Shown piece by piece: positions 1-8,183 of a stretch of 64,000 nucleotides of DNA. The notes under the pieces were generated by a model. That model did not search any database. It worked only from the letters and a program-made list of their open reading frames with translations, and had not been told where the DNA came from. Where the stretch lies: assembly GCF_030317105.1 (NCBI RefSeq), contig NZ_JASZYG010000012.1, positions 62,001 to 126,000 of the forward strand. The letters are read 5' to 3'. The stretch's first letter is position 1. The number at the start of each line of letters is the position of its first letter. A program made the position numbers and the translations under genes. The DNA is from Variovorax brevis (GTDB taxonomy: Bacteria; Pseudomonadota; Gammaproteobacteria; Burkholderiales; Burkholderiaceae_C).

Positions 1-620
1 CGCTGGCGCACCTTGGCTATCTGGAGACGGACGGCAGCTATTTCTGGATGGCGCCGAAGGTGTTGCGCTTTTCGGGGAGCTATCTCTCTTCGTCCCGCCT
101 GCCGCGCACGCTGCAACCCACGCTCAACAGGCTGGCCGCGCAAACGCAGGAATCCTTTTCGGTGGTGGTGCTCGATGGCGAAGAGGTGGTCATCGTCGCG
201 CGCAGCGGTGCCTACGGCGCGCCCACGCGGGTGCTCGCCTACGGGCTGCATCTGGGCGCGCGCCTGCCTGCGCACGCCACGTCGACGGGGCGCGTGCTGC
301 TCGCCGCCATGAGCAGCGCAGAACTCGCACGCTGGCTGAAGGGCCGCACGCTGCCGCGCCTGACGCAGCACACCATCACCCAGGCCAAGGTTTTGCGCCA
401 GCAGATCACCCAGGTGCGCACGCAGGACTTCTGCATCGCAACGGAAGAACACGAGATTGGCGTGCAGGCGCTGGCGGTGCCTTTGCGCAACATGCAGGGC
501 AGAACCGTTGCTGCGCTGAACGTGGTTCTTTCCGGCGGACTGCGAACCGACCTCGCACTTGAGCGAGAATTGCTGCCTGTCTTGCTCGATGCAGTGCGTG
601 AAGTTCGATCTTTGTTGTGA
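1..620 (+). CDS. IclR-family transcriptional regulator, C-terminal part (starts before the window)
   Basis: Open from base 3 (frame) to a TGA at 618-620, so about 205 residues are visible and the start is outside the window. What remains is the end of the winged helix ('LAHLGYLETD') and the whole effector-binding, GAF-like half, with 'ATSTGRVLLAAMS' and the closing strand 'AVPLRNMQGRTVAALNV'. Phrases such as 'VLRFSGSYLSS' and 'HEIGVQALAVPLRN' resemble the PcaR/PobR branch, which binds aromatic acids and controls their catabolism. That sub-family assignment is inference, because the DNA-binding half and the target operon are not visible. The gene ends 44 bases before tRNA-Asn and is likely chromosomal backbone. 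Confidence 0.9.
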   Translation, partial: LAHLGYLETDGSYFWMAPKVLRFSGSYLSSSRLPRTLQPTLNRLAAQTQESFSVVVLDGEEVVIVARSGAYGAPTRVLAYGLHLGARLPAHATSTGRVLLAAMSSAELARWLKGRTLPRLTQHTITQAKVLRQQITQVRTQDFCIATEEHEIGVQALAVPLRNMQGRTVAALNVVLSGGLRTDLALERELLPVLLDAVREVRSLL

Positions 621-664
621 AACTTGAAAAGAGCCAAAAAACCGCGCTATAATCTGAGGCTTGT

Positions 665-740
665 TCCCCGATAGCTCAGTTGGTAGAGCGCCGGACTGTT
701 AATCCGTAGGTCCCTGGTTCGAGCCCAGGTCGGGGAGCCA
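665..740 (+). tRNA. tRNA-Asn (anticodon GTT)
   Basis: A 76-nt cloverleaf. The acceptor arms TCCCCGA (665-671) and TCGGGGA (730-736) pair perfectly, the discriminator is G737 and CCA is encoded (738-740). The D arm is GCTCAGTTGGTAGAGC, the anticodon GTT lies at 698-700 in the loop CTGTTAA, and the T arm carries GGTTCGAGCC. The 27:43 pair of the anticodon stem is a C:U mismatch. The 3' end of such tRNAs is a common integration target, and island-type genes begin right after it. Confidence 0.97.
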
Positions 741-762
741 CTGAATACAAGGTGGTTCCTGG

Positions 763-798
763 AAAGCCCGCTACAGAATATGTAGCGGGCTTTTTTTT
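763..798 (+). terminator. Rho-independent terminator of tRNA-Asn
   Basis: A perfect 13-bp stem: AAAGCCCGCTACA (763-775) pairs with TGTAGCGGGCTTT (781-793), with loop GAATA and a run of T reaching 798. It lies 22 bases after the tRNA. Confidence 0.93.
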
Positions 799-864
799 GT
801 TCCTTTGTCCCAGCACCATCCCGGCGCCTCTTAGAGGGTTGCGACTCGTCTTCCTCGGCGTTCC

Positions 865-1077
865 TTACGATTTTTGCGGTCGGCGCCCAGCAGGCACCCA
901 GGTTTCCTTGTTGTCCGCCTCCGACCGCTTGTAGAGTGTGCGCCGCATCCCGGGGAAGTGGTGTTCCGGCGGAAGCGCCAATCCTCGGTATCGACGTTTT
1001 TCGATCGTGCATTTCTTGACCCGAAACGTTGTCGCCAACTCCTCGGTCGTCATGTACTCACTGAGCTCTGGGGTCAT
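865..1077 (-). CDS. Small excisionase/AlpA-like HTH DNA-binding protein
   Basis: About 70 residues. The segment 'MTTEELATTFRVKKCTIEKRR' region followed by a basic wing resembles the MerR/AlpA/Xis helix-turn-helix ('MTTEELA' plus 'KCTIEKRRYRG'). Members of this group act as excisionases or phage-type activators next to integrases. A strong ribosome site (GGAGG, within 1084-1091 on the minus strand) precedes both GTG 1080 and ATG 1077; ATG has the better spacing. The gene points towards tRNA-Asn, as expected for an island-edge control gene. The family call is by eye and the role in excision is inference; no integrase is adjacent (the nearest is at 7.7-9.9 kb). Confidence 0.55.
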   Translation of the reverse strand: MTPELSEYMTTEELATTFRVKKCTIEKRRYRGLALPPEHHFPGMRRTLYKRSEADNKETWVPAGRRPQKS

Positions 1078-1374
1078 CACGGTTTCCTCCGAGCAGGTTC
1101 AAGTTCCTAGGACGCCCTTGCGGCGCACGCCTTGCGATTAATGGGGGGCGCTCACTGCCATAAAGGTCATAAACCTATTGATCGGCCGCATCCGACCGAA
1201 AGCACGCTGACCGCGACATCATCTGGTTTCTGTGGGTTTCGAGAACCGAATCCGACAGTTAAAGGATCGATCGAAAAATATCGCGATGCGTTTTTACTCT
1301 CATCGAACGGGGTCTTGCAAGAAAGCAGGCAAAACCATGCTCGATGTGGATGTAAAAGGGCAATAGGAGCCTCT

Positions 1375-2502
1375 ATGGAAACCAGACGCGCAGTGGGGCA
1401 ACGCGGCGCATCCCAAACCGATTTCTTCCTATCGGTGCGCTTTGACCCGCGTACGAAGTTTCAGATGAATATTGCTGCGAAGCTTCAGGGCAGGTCGGAT
1501 GCGAGCTTCATGAAATGGGCGGTCGACCGCAGTTTTGGCAGCATTTTGAACGCTGTGTTCACTGCCAATGGGCGAGCGGTCACGTTTGCCGAGGCCGATT
1601 CGGGACCCTCGGAGTTGTGGCACCACTGCGAGACGGATCGGTTTTTGAATGTTGCATCAAGGCTTCCGGAAGTCTTGACATCTGGTGAGAAAGTCCTTTT
1701 CCAGAAGATCAAGGAGGTGCTTGCTCTCTCGAACCCGTCCAGGGGGTTTGTAGACGACATCTGGGACCGCCAACTCGTGCGCGCGAACCGAACCCTGATC
1801 TACGCCGGCATCGAGCAGGGGTTTTCGGCGCTTGAAATGGCGCAGGCGCTCTGCGGGAACAAGCGGCTACGAGCAGCGATCTTAAAGTTCGCCAAGGTGA
1901 GCGACGGTCCATTCAAAAGCGGCGAAGCCGCGCAACACCAAAGTGAACGAAAGAAGGGCAGCAAGGGTGACGCGCGTTCCCACTACATCGCGGTGCGCAT
2001 CCCTCCGCGCGCTAAATTTCGTCTGGAGATTGTTTCAAGGATGCGGCGCATCTCGATTTCCAGCTACATCGAATGGGCGATTGAATCCGCTCTTGCCAGC
2101 CCAGAAACTGCGATGACCACCCAGGACGGTCGGACGATCACGTTTGCAGAAGCAAACGGGGGCGAAACAGAGTTATGGCATCGCGATGCTGTTCAATGCT
2201 TGTTAAATGTTGGCATGCGACTCCCCGAGATCCTTGAGGACGATGAGCGAAAACTTATGCAAACCATCAAGGAATCTTTCAGCGCGATGACGCCGCCCAG
2301 ACCATTTCGCGGGGATGCCCGTGACAGGGCTGATCTCGCAAAAATCGAGGATCTCATCTACATCGCATGCGATCATGACGTCGCGCCCGGTGATATTGCC
2401 AGAGCGCTTAACGGGGATACGGCGTTGCGCAAAGAGATTGAAGCCCTCGCGAAGCCGGTTCGCAAAATAATAAGATCGCGTGGGTCAGAACCGCTGGATT
2501 AG
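1375..2502 (+). CDS. Hypothetical protein made of two tandem ribbon-helix-helix-like units
   Basis: 375 residues. ATG 1375 is chosen because AGGAG stands at 1365-1369; the frame is open further upstream but without a ribosome site. The protein is an internal duplication. Unit 1 starts at residue 17 ('FFLSVRFDPRTKF') and unit 2 at residue 203 ('HYIAVRIPPRAKF'); each runs about 165 residues. Each unit opens with a strand and two helices like an Arc/CopG/MetJ ribbon-helix-helix ('SVRFDPRTKFQMNIAAKLQG'). Both then share 'TFAEA', 'ELWH', 'LNV..RLPE(V/I)L' and a C-terminal helical part ('LIYAG' and 'LIYIA'). I know no characterised member. A covalent RHH pair could bind DNA as a pseudo-dimer. Function unknown. 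Confidence 0.75.
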   Translation: METRRAVGQRGASQTDFFLSVRFDPRTKFQMNIAAKLQGRSDASFMKWAVDRSFGSILNAVFTANGRAVTFAEADSGPSELWHHCETDRFLNVASRLPEVLTSGEKVLFQKIKEVLALSNPSRGFVDDIWDRQLVRANRTLIYAGIEQGFSALEMAQALCGNKRLRAAILKFAKVSDGPFKSGEAAQHQSERKKGSKGDARSHYIAVRIPPRAKFRLEIVSRMRRISISSYIEWAIESALASPETAMTTQDGRTITFAEANGGETELWHRDAVQCLLNVGMRLPEILEDDERKLMQTIKESFSAMTPPRPFRGDARDRADLAKIEDLIYIACDHDVAPGDIARALNGDTALRKEIEALAKPVRKIIRSRGSEPLD

Positions 2503-2676
2503 GGTTTCCCAGCGCGGGCGTGAGGACGCTCTATTGGGAACTCAGGCTTGAGGCGCCGAAAGAAACGCCCAAAATGCATGCCTTGAACGGTTCAAGGTCG
2601 CAGCCGGGCTTTACGCCGTGCCATGTCGATTGCTAGTCGTTGGCGCGTGAAGCGGAGTCTGCAGACCTGCGCCAAG

Positions 2677-3678
2677 TTACTGCCGATTCAGAATCTGCCT
2701 CAGGCTGGCCTCGATTTGGGCTTGTTGCTCGGGTGCCATAGGTCGCACGAAGCGAACCGTGAGGAGCCCTTTTCGGTTGACTTCCATAATGGCGTGGTCC
2801 AGCCGGCCTGAGATATGAACTGAATGCTCCTGAGGCGAGGGTCCGGGGTTGATCAGTAGTTGGAAGACTTTGTGGGCGTTCAGGCTGGCTGCTTGCCGAC
2901 GGAGAGAGTCGGCCCGCGTCACGAGGGCTTTGGCATCATGTCGATATGCGTAATTCAAGGGGGCCGCCCAGCGATACTGAATGTCGAGCGGCGAAGGGAA
3001 CGCCTCGATGACTTCCTTTGGTAGTTGGACGATCGAAAGCGATTTGCTGACGAGACTTGGATCCACGCCAAGTTCTTGTGCCAGTGCGTTTGCAGACGGA
3101 TAAAGCCCACTGTCCAACGCCTGTCTGTACATCGCGCCTTGTTCATAGGGCGAAAGCAGTTTGTGCGCTCGATTTTCGCGGTCCATTTCTGTGAACAGAT
3201 CCTTGTCGGAAATGCGAACGACCACTGCGGCAACGGGCAGTCCAAGCTCCAAGCAAGCCCTGTGGCGTCGATGCCCAAAGACAATCTCGAATTCGGCGAC
3301 TTGCTCTTGCCTCGATGAGTTGGAGTGTTGATCCCTTCCTGGGATCGGCCGTATCTTGATGGCTTGAACATTGATGCCAGCTTGCTCGATGCTGGACTTG
3401 AGGAGCTCATAGTCATTGGTCGTGAAGGAACGCGGATGGCGGTTTGCCCATTGCGATGGGCGTATGGCGCGCGGATCAATGTGGTGAACGACGCCACCTT
3501 CTGTCGGTGGTGAGGAACTCCCGAAGCGTGAGGTCTCCATCTCAAGCGCTGAGTCTCCGCGGCTTGACGCGCTCGGCGCTTGCTCAACGTTGCCCTGCAA
3601 CTCGCCGGATTTCCCGGCTTTCATGTCCCATCCTTTTGCTGCGCTTCTTCGGGGGCTCGCCAGGTTTGGATCTGTCAT
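2677..3678 (-). CDS. ParB/RepB/Spo0J-family partition-type protein
   Basis: 333 residues. After a low-complexity N-terminus (1-60) comes the ParB/Srx-like nuclease or CTPase domain with 'VFGHRRHRACLELG' (box II) and 'DRENRAHKLLSPYEQG' (box III). A helix-turn-helix follows ('SANALAQELGVDPSLVSKSL', about residues 205-230), then a C-terminal part ending 'EASLRQILNRQ'. Family members bind centromere-like DNA and load with a ParA ATPase, but no ParA is seen within this window. The protein may therefore be a plasmid or ICE-derived partition remnant, or a ParB-like regulator. The gene lies tail-to-tail with the tandem RHH gene. Confidence 0.85.
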   Translation of the reverse strand: MTDPNLASPRRSAAKGWDMKAGKSGELQGNVEQAPSASSRGDSALEMETSRFGSSSPPTEGGVVHHIDPRAIRPSQWANRHPRSFTTNDYELLKSSIEQAGINVQAIKIRPIPGRDQHSNSSRQEQVAEFEIVFGHRRHRACLELGLPVAAVVVRISDKDLFTEMDRENRAHKLLSPYEQGAMYRQALDSGLYPSANALAQELGVDPSLVSKSLSIVQLPKEVIEAFPSPLDIQYRWAAPLNYAYRHDAKALVTRADSLRRQAASLNAHKVFQLLINPGPSPQEHSVHISGRLDHAIMEVNRKGLLTVRFVRPMAPEQQAQIEASLRQILNRQ

Positions 3679-4098
3679 GCGATGTCATGCCTTGCTTGTG
3701 AACGGGTTGGCGCGGACGCCTTGGTGCAATTGAGGAACTTGCACAATGAATATGCGAAAAAGGCATATTTGTCAACATAGCAAAGGCCGCACAGGTCTGC
3801 GGGCCAAAAGTGCAGGTTGCTGTACTCCCAATTTCTCGTCGAATCAGCGATCAAGCGCCGCGTACCTTTGCGACGGTTCTCGCGTCCAGTGACGGAAGGC
3901 GATGGCGTGGCCAAAGAGGTTGAGGGTGTCGAAGCTGCTCGCTTCTCGGCCGGTAAGGGAATGTTGGCAGTGAGGCAGTCCGGTTTAGATCTGAACAAGA
4001 CACCCTGTATGCTGTTTCAGCATGCCAGTGAACTGGCACTTGGTCTGCTTTGCGGCGCGAGAGCTCGAGAGCTCTTCTTGGCAAACGGATGCGCGCTT
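3679..4098. other. Upstream region of the ParB gene; no gene recognised
   Basis: Open frames exist on both strands but none has a recognisable family, a ribosome site or coherent coding character. The AT-rich stretch 3740-3790 is the likely promoter of the leftward ParB gene. Confidence 0.3.
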
Positions 4099-4329
4099 TT
4101 ATGGTCGGGGCAAGTGCTCTTGGGCTCTTTGGGACAGGTAGCCCAACACTGAGGTCGCCGCGCCAGTGACGCCGACCAGCAACGAGAGGCCTCCCCACAA
4201 TAGTCGGCTCCCGTTCTGAAATCCCGTGCATGCCACGCTGATGCTGAACAACAGGATGGACCCACCGATCACGCGTTTGACGCTGAAGCGATCCATGAGC
4301 CGGCCCACGTAGGCCCTGCCCCCTTTTTT
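4099..4329 (-). pseudogene. Major facilitator superfamily transporter fragment
   Basis: About 76 residues read leftward to a stop at 4099. 'GRAYVGRLMDRFSVKRVIGG' is the cytoplasmic loop 2-3 signature of MFS carriers (G-x-L-x-D-R-F-x-x-[KR]-[KR]). Two hydrophobic helices follow ('SILLFSISVACTG' and 'GLSLLVGVTGAATSVLGYLS'). A complete MFS protein needs about 400 residues, so only transmembrane segments 3-4 are left. Nothing carrier-like continues on either side. It is a decayed, truncated gene brought in or left by rearrangement. Confidence 0.5.
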
Positions 4330-4557
4330 GGCGTGGCGGGCGTGTGTGGTCGGTGTTGCATGAGCCCACGCTCGAGAAGGGAGGCGCGCGGCGCACGGCC
4401 CCGCGAGCTCGCCCGGCTGACAAGGGAGCGCACCACAGCGCCCGCTGGGGCGGACTTTCGAGGGAAAACTGACGCCCACAGTGGAGACCCCAGTAGATGT
4501 AACAACAAGTTACAGTAGGCTCGCCTTGGCGTTCTTGCCATGCCAGTCCCCTTGATC

Positions 4558-5232
4558 ATGAATCTTCGAGTTTTGTTCGCCGTTGCCGCCTTGACCCAAA
4601 TTGTTGGCTGCGCTTCCATCGTTAGTGGTTCCAATCAGACCATCTCGGTTGAGACAAAAAGCGATAGTGACTCGGTGGCCGGGGCCACCTGCAAACTCAC
4701 CAACAACAAGGGAACGTGGTACGTGACCACTCCAGGCTCGACCACCGTCCATCGCAGTTTCGATGACCTCGGAGTCACGTGCACAAAGCAGGACTACGCG
4801 CAAGGTGCCGTTGCGGTCAAGTCGAGTACCAAGGCCATGGCCTTCGGCAACATCCTGTTCGGCGGTGTCATCGGCGTCGGTGTGGACGTGGCGACGGGCG
4901 CCGCGTACGACTATCCGACCGTTGTTTCGGTTGCGCTTGGACGAGCCTTGGCCGCGTCGAATCAGCCGCCATCCAACGCTTCAGTCGAAATGGCCGCAGT
5001 TCACAAATCTGGCCCCTCCACGACTTCCGCGCTTGAGCGCGCCTCCGCACCGAAGGCCACCGGCGCCGACACCTACAACGCAGAGCGCATTGCCAAGTCG
5101 CAGGCCTGCACCACGCCCAGCGCCTCGATGGTGGAAAAGGGGGCAGGCTTCGAGGCGTACAGAGTCGCCTGCGGCGGCGGTGAAGTCCTGGCGATCCGCT
5201 GCGAATTTGGCAACTGCCGGATCTTGCGATAG
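4558..5232 (+). CDS. Predicted outer-membrane lipoprotein
   Basis: 224 residues from ATG 4558; an in-frame ATG at 4540 would add six. The signal peptide 'MNLRVLFAVAALTQIVGC' ends in a lipobox (I-V-G-C, Cys18), so the protein should be lipid-anchored. The N-terminal domain matches a common small lipoprotein type ('ASIVSGSNQTISVET', 'CKLTNNKGTWYVTTPGS', 'KAMAFGNILFGGVIGVGVD', 'TGAAYDYP'). The C-terminal 50 residues, with four cysteines ('ACTTPSASMVEKGAGFEAYR', 'VACGGGEVLAIRC'), look like a second, separately evolved domain. Function unknown; a cell-envelope role is inference. Confidence 0.75.
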   Translation: MNLRVLFAVAALTQIVGCASIVSGSNQTISVETKSDSDSVAGATCKLTNNKGTWYVTTPGSTTVHRSFDDLGVTCTKQDYAQGAVAVKSSTKAMAFGNILFGGVIGVGVDVATGAAYDYPTVVSVALGRALAASNQPPSNASVEMAAVHKSGPSTTSALERASAPKATGADTYNAERIAKSQACTTPSASMVEKGAGFEAYRVACGGGEVLAIRCEFGNCRILR

Positions 5233-5299
5233 GGGACGGCGTTGACTATCGGTTGCTTCATCGTTCCTTGAGGCGAAGTGCGGCAGGGTTGCCGTCGAC

Positions 5300-5595
5300 C
5301 TCTGGATTGGGGGAACCCTCTTTGATCACGTGATGCCCGAGATGCGGATCTACAAGGAAGAGATCTTCGGGCTCGTGCTGTCGTGCGTGCGAGTGGGCGA
5401 TTTCGCAGAAGCCCTCGATTTGATCAACGATCACGAATTCGGCAACGGGGTCTCATGCTTCACGCGCGACGGAAACGTGGCGCGGGAGTTCGGCCGTCGC
5501 ATTCAGGTCGGCATGGTCGGCATCAACGTCCCGATTCCGGGCCCGGTGGCCTGGCATGGCTTCGGCGGCTGGAAAAAGTCTCTCTTCGCGGGTTG
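5300..5595 (+). pseudogene. mmsA: Methylmalonate-semialdehyde dehydrogenase fragment (C-terminal part)
   Basis: In one frame the sequence reads 'GGTLFDHVMPEMRIYKEEIF', then 'SCVRVGDFAEALDLIN' and 'VGMVGINVPIPGPVAWHGFG', ending 'GWKKSLFAG'. This is the last fifth of an MmsA/IolA aldehyde dehydrogenase, usually about 500 residues. The catalytic cysteine and most of the NAD-binding domain are missing upstream, and the normal C-terminus is replaced by unrelated codons. It has no start signal of its own and is a recombination scar. The stretch after it (5600-5975) holds no gene I recognise. Confidence 0.75.
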
Positions 5596-5975
5596 TAGGC
5601 TCCCCACTTCGTAGGATCGCAACCACTGGATGATCAGGTCACTCAACGCCGCCTTTGTTTGGTCTTTGTTCGCGCCACATCGGCATAGGTGACCCCGGGG
5701 CAGCAAGGGAAGCGGCCCGGTCTATCCGCAATCTTGGTGGTGCGTGCTGCGCGGGGCGCCGGAGAGGGCCGAGGCGAACCCGGCGGAAGCAAGGGCGCGG
5801 GAGAGGGCCAAGGAGGCCCGAGAAATCGGCGCGTCGATGGCGAGGCACGCGAGTCGTCGAAGATAGTTCAAGGCCCGGAAGACAAGGGTGTTGCTTGGTT
5901 CGGGTTTGCGCCCCTGCCTGGGTGGCATAGGTACGTATCAAAATGAAACCTCAACAACTTGGAGTCGAGGGGTTC

Positions 5976-6335
5976 ATGGGCAAAGCGTTAATCGGCGTCG
6001 TTTTTATTATTGGTTTCGTGGTCTTCCTTGTCGCGAAGACAGTGATCCTGGGCACGAAGGCCGCGTATGAAGCGGTCTTTGATCCAACAGCCAAAGACGA
6101 TCAAACTAAGGCGCTCATTTCTGACTGCATGCTCAGGGTGAGCCACAAGATGCACGAGAGCTATACCGGCAAAGCAGGCGAACTCACGCAGGCGATCCTC
6201 CACCTTACGCCCATGGTGCAGTCCTTCTTCTTCGACAAGGGGTTCAAGGTCGATTCGGCGATTGCGCGACGTTTGGTCTGTGAAGCCATCGTGGCCGGCG
6301 GACACGCGTCGCACGAAGAAGTGGCGCGTGCCTAA
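5976..6335 (+). CDS. Small single-span membrane protein, hypothetical
   Basis: 119 residues from ATG 5976, preceded by GAGGGG (about 5967-5972); an in-frame ATG at 5943 is less well placed. The N-terminus is one strong transmembrane helix ('ALIGVVFIIGFVVFLVA'). The rest is soluble and helical ('LISDCMLRVSHKMHESYTG', 'HLTPMVQSFFFDKGF'). The next small gene starts inside its last codons, so the two are probably co-translated. No family recognised. Confidence 0.55.
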   Translation: MGKALIGVVFIIGFVVFLVAKTVILGTKAAYEAVFDPTAKDDQTKALISDCMLRVSHKMHESYTGKAGELTQAILHLTPMVQSFFFDKGFKVDSAIARRLVCEAIVAGGHASHEEVARA

Positions 6336-6510
6336 ACCGAGCCTGTTCGAGGAAGCTTGGGCAGAGTACCTCGCCGCGTGGCGCGGGATGTGGCCGGAGC
6401 GTTTAGCCAAGCGCCTCTTCACTCGCAAGGCCTTGTGCGTGGCGCTGGCGGCGCTTCTCCTTGATCTCACGGTCCTGACCTTGGCCTACGTGGTATGGCG
6501 AGGGGAATGA
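6328..6510 (+). CDS. Small membrane protein, hypothetical (GTG start, overlaps the preceding gene)
   Basis: 60 residues from GTG 6328, which overlaps the stop of the previous gene (6333-6335), with GAAGAAG at 6318-6324 as ribosome site. It starts 'VPKPSLFEEAWAEYLAAWRG' and ends with one transmembrane helix ('ALCVALAALLLDLTVLTLAYV'-like, about residues 36-57). The orientation would place the amphipathic N-terminus opposite to that of its partner. Overlap and shared small-membrane character suggest a two-gene unit. Function unknown. Confidence 0.45.
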   Translation: MPKPSLFEEAWAEYLAAWRGMWPERLAKRLFTRKALCVALAALLLDLTVLTLAYVVWRGE

Positions 6511-6649
6511 TGACGGCGAGGCAACTGCCCGAGCCGCCAATCTCGCCCCGGGAGGCCCTGCGTCCGTGATCGCCGGATGAGGACCCGCAAATCTTCAGAC
6601 CGCTGATGGGCGGGAGGACGCATTGACCGGAGCTAATGCTTGAGGAGGG

Positions 6650-7312
6650 ATGATGGAGGAGTGGGAACAAGAGATTTGGGACAACGCGGAATTCGCCGAT
6701 GAACCGCAGTACCGTGAAGGGCAGCTGCCAGGTTTAGTCAGCGACGACGGCAAGGAGCGCGTGTGCGATACCTTCGCAGACATTTCACTTGCTGCAAGGT
6801 TTTATGCGGAAATTTCCGGGGAACCGATAGATGTTATTCGTGCGAATGACAAATGGAGCTGTGCCCGCCCGGCGATGCCACCACTTCATGTCGAGCGCTT
6901 GATTGCCGAGGAACGTACGAGAAGGTCCGAGGAAGCGCAACGTCGTCAAGAGCGCGAAACAGCGCTTCGCGCACTTCCCCGGGAGGAAGACTTAGACGGG
7001 ATTCTTTCAGGCGACATGAGCCTGCTGAAATGCGCGACGAAGGAAGCGGCTCAGGTGGCTGCAAAGTTCTATTCACTGTCAACCGGCAAGCCTACACAGC
7101 TATGGAGGCACGAGGATGGGTGGGCTGTTGAAACTCACAAACCGGCCCCACTCACGGTCGGGGTGCAGCGTCACCTAATGCGCTTAGCAGACGAAGAAAG
7201 GCGGGATCGCGGCGAGCTTACGGAAGAAGAGCGATTTGAAAGCGAGTGCGAAGATGAACAAAGACGCGTTCAAGAGCAATGGCGCATCGACCGGCCGGGG
7301 CCGTTCAAATAG
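6650..7312 (+). CDS. Hypothetical acidic protein with two internal repeats
   Basis: 220 residues; ATG 6650 is followed at once by a second ATG (6653), after GAGGAGGG at 6642-6649. The protein carries an internal duplication. 'AARFYAEISGEP' to 'LHVERLIAEERTRR' (about residues 48-90) is echoed by 'AAKFYSLSTGKP' to 'GVQRHLMRLADEERRDR' (about 137-181). Both copies end in charged, Arg/Glu-rich helices. No known domain, membrane segment or signal peptide is visible. It follows the two small membrane genes at 140 bases and may share their expression. Function unknown. Confidence 0.65.
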   Translation: MMEEWEQEIWDNAEFADEPQYREGQLPGLVSDDGKERVCDTFADISLAARFYAEISGEPIDVIRANDKWSCARPAMPPLHVERLIAEERTRRSEEAQRRQERETALRALPREEDLDGILSGDMSLLKCATKEAAQVAAKFYSLSTGKPTQLWRHEDGWAVETHKPAPLTVGVQRHLMRLADEERRDRGELTEEERFESECEDEQRRVQEQWRIDRPGPFK

Positions 7313-7392
7313 CCAAATACTAAAGTAGCGTCCTCCAGCCTCATCGCCCGCAAGCGCTTCACGCCACTCAATACTGCATTGCTCACAACAAC

Positions 7393-7596
7393 ATGACAAC
7401 GTCCCAACTGTCCGACTTGGCCGCCACCATCAGCATCTCGCTCAGGCACTCCCGAAAATTGCTTGCCTCGGGCAAGTCGGAGGCGACCTATGCAATAGCA
7501 GCTGTGGAAACAGTCGCCCGACTCTTCTCGAGAAACCTAGGGCCTATGGAAAAAGAATTTCTAGACGCTTGCGATGTGAAGCCGCTGAGTGCGTGA
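7393..7596 (+). CDS. Small hypothetical protein
   Basis: 67 residues, ATG 7393 to TGA 7596. A soluble helical peptide ('SDLAATISISLRHSRKLLAS', 'AVETVARLFSRNLGPMEKEF'). There is no good ribosome site and no recognised family. Codon use and amino-acid balance make it plausible as a gene, but it could be an orphan frame. Confidence 0.4.
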   Translation: MTTSQLSDLAATISISLRHSRKLLASGKSEATYAIAAVETVARLFSRNLGPMEKEFLDACDVKPLSA

Positions 7597-7673
7597 TCAG
7601 TCGAGCGGCGTGAGATCCGATTGGTGCCGGAGTCCTGAAGCCCGCTGCAATGCTTATTTTTGATGCGGTGGGT

Positions 7674-8021
7674 TCAAGTGGTCTTGTAGACACGGGGCAG
7701 GTCAATGATCGTCTCGCTGATAGCAGGGTGTGCCCCCCGCATCGCCGTTGACACGGTGGTCCTCAGCGCGTGGAAATCTTGCAAGCGAGTGGTAATGCCA
7801 GCCCTCGTTGCGCAGGTCCCGGAAGTAGTCGCTGAAGTAAGTCGCCCTGTCCGGCTTGGCTGTTCGTACAGATCAAACAGTTTCTCGTTGCCGCCGGCCT
7901 TGTAGTCGTTGACGTAGTCTTCGAAACCGAGACGCACCACTTCAGCATGAACGGGCACAGCACGGATACCCGCCTCGGATTTCACAGAGCCGGCCTCTTC
8001 ATTGATGTCCATCAGCAGCAC
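7674..8021 (-). pseudogene. Frameshifted tyrosine recombinase (integrase) remnant
   Basis: Read leftward, the sequence gives 'SVKSEAGIRAVPVHAEVVRL' and 'GFEDYVNDYKAGGNEKLFDL' in one frame, then 'KPDRATYFSDYFRDLRNEGW' in another, then 'FHALRTTVSTAMRGAHPAIS' back in the first. This is the catalytic half of an integrase (lysine hairpin, then the 'H-x-L-R' type motif) broken by at least two frameshifts. The N-terminal half and the terminal tyrosine are missing. It shows a second, older integration event beside the intact recombinase. Confidence 0.6.
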
Positions 8022-8183
8022 TCCCCTCCAGTTTTCCGTCCACGCACTTCTGTGTCGGCACGCTCGGTGTGTCGAAAGTTGCTATTGTGATAAGAAGACT
8101 TATCGCGATAGCACTTTGTTTCAGCACGACCGGCCGGCCAGGATTAGGCTCGCGCCATCGCCACAGCCCCCGAAAGGACATGC

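Noticed and set aside
647..1012. Leftward open frame of 121 codons over tRNA-Asn
   Set aside because: It reads the antisense of the tRNA and its terminator ('WARTRDLRINSPALYQLSY' is a common translation artefact of tRNAs).
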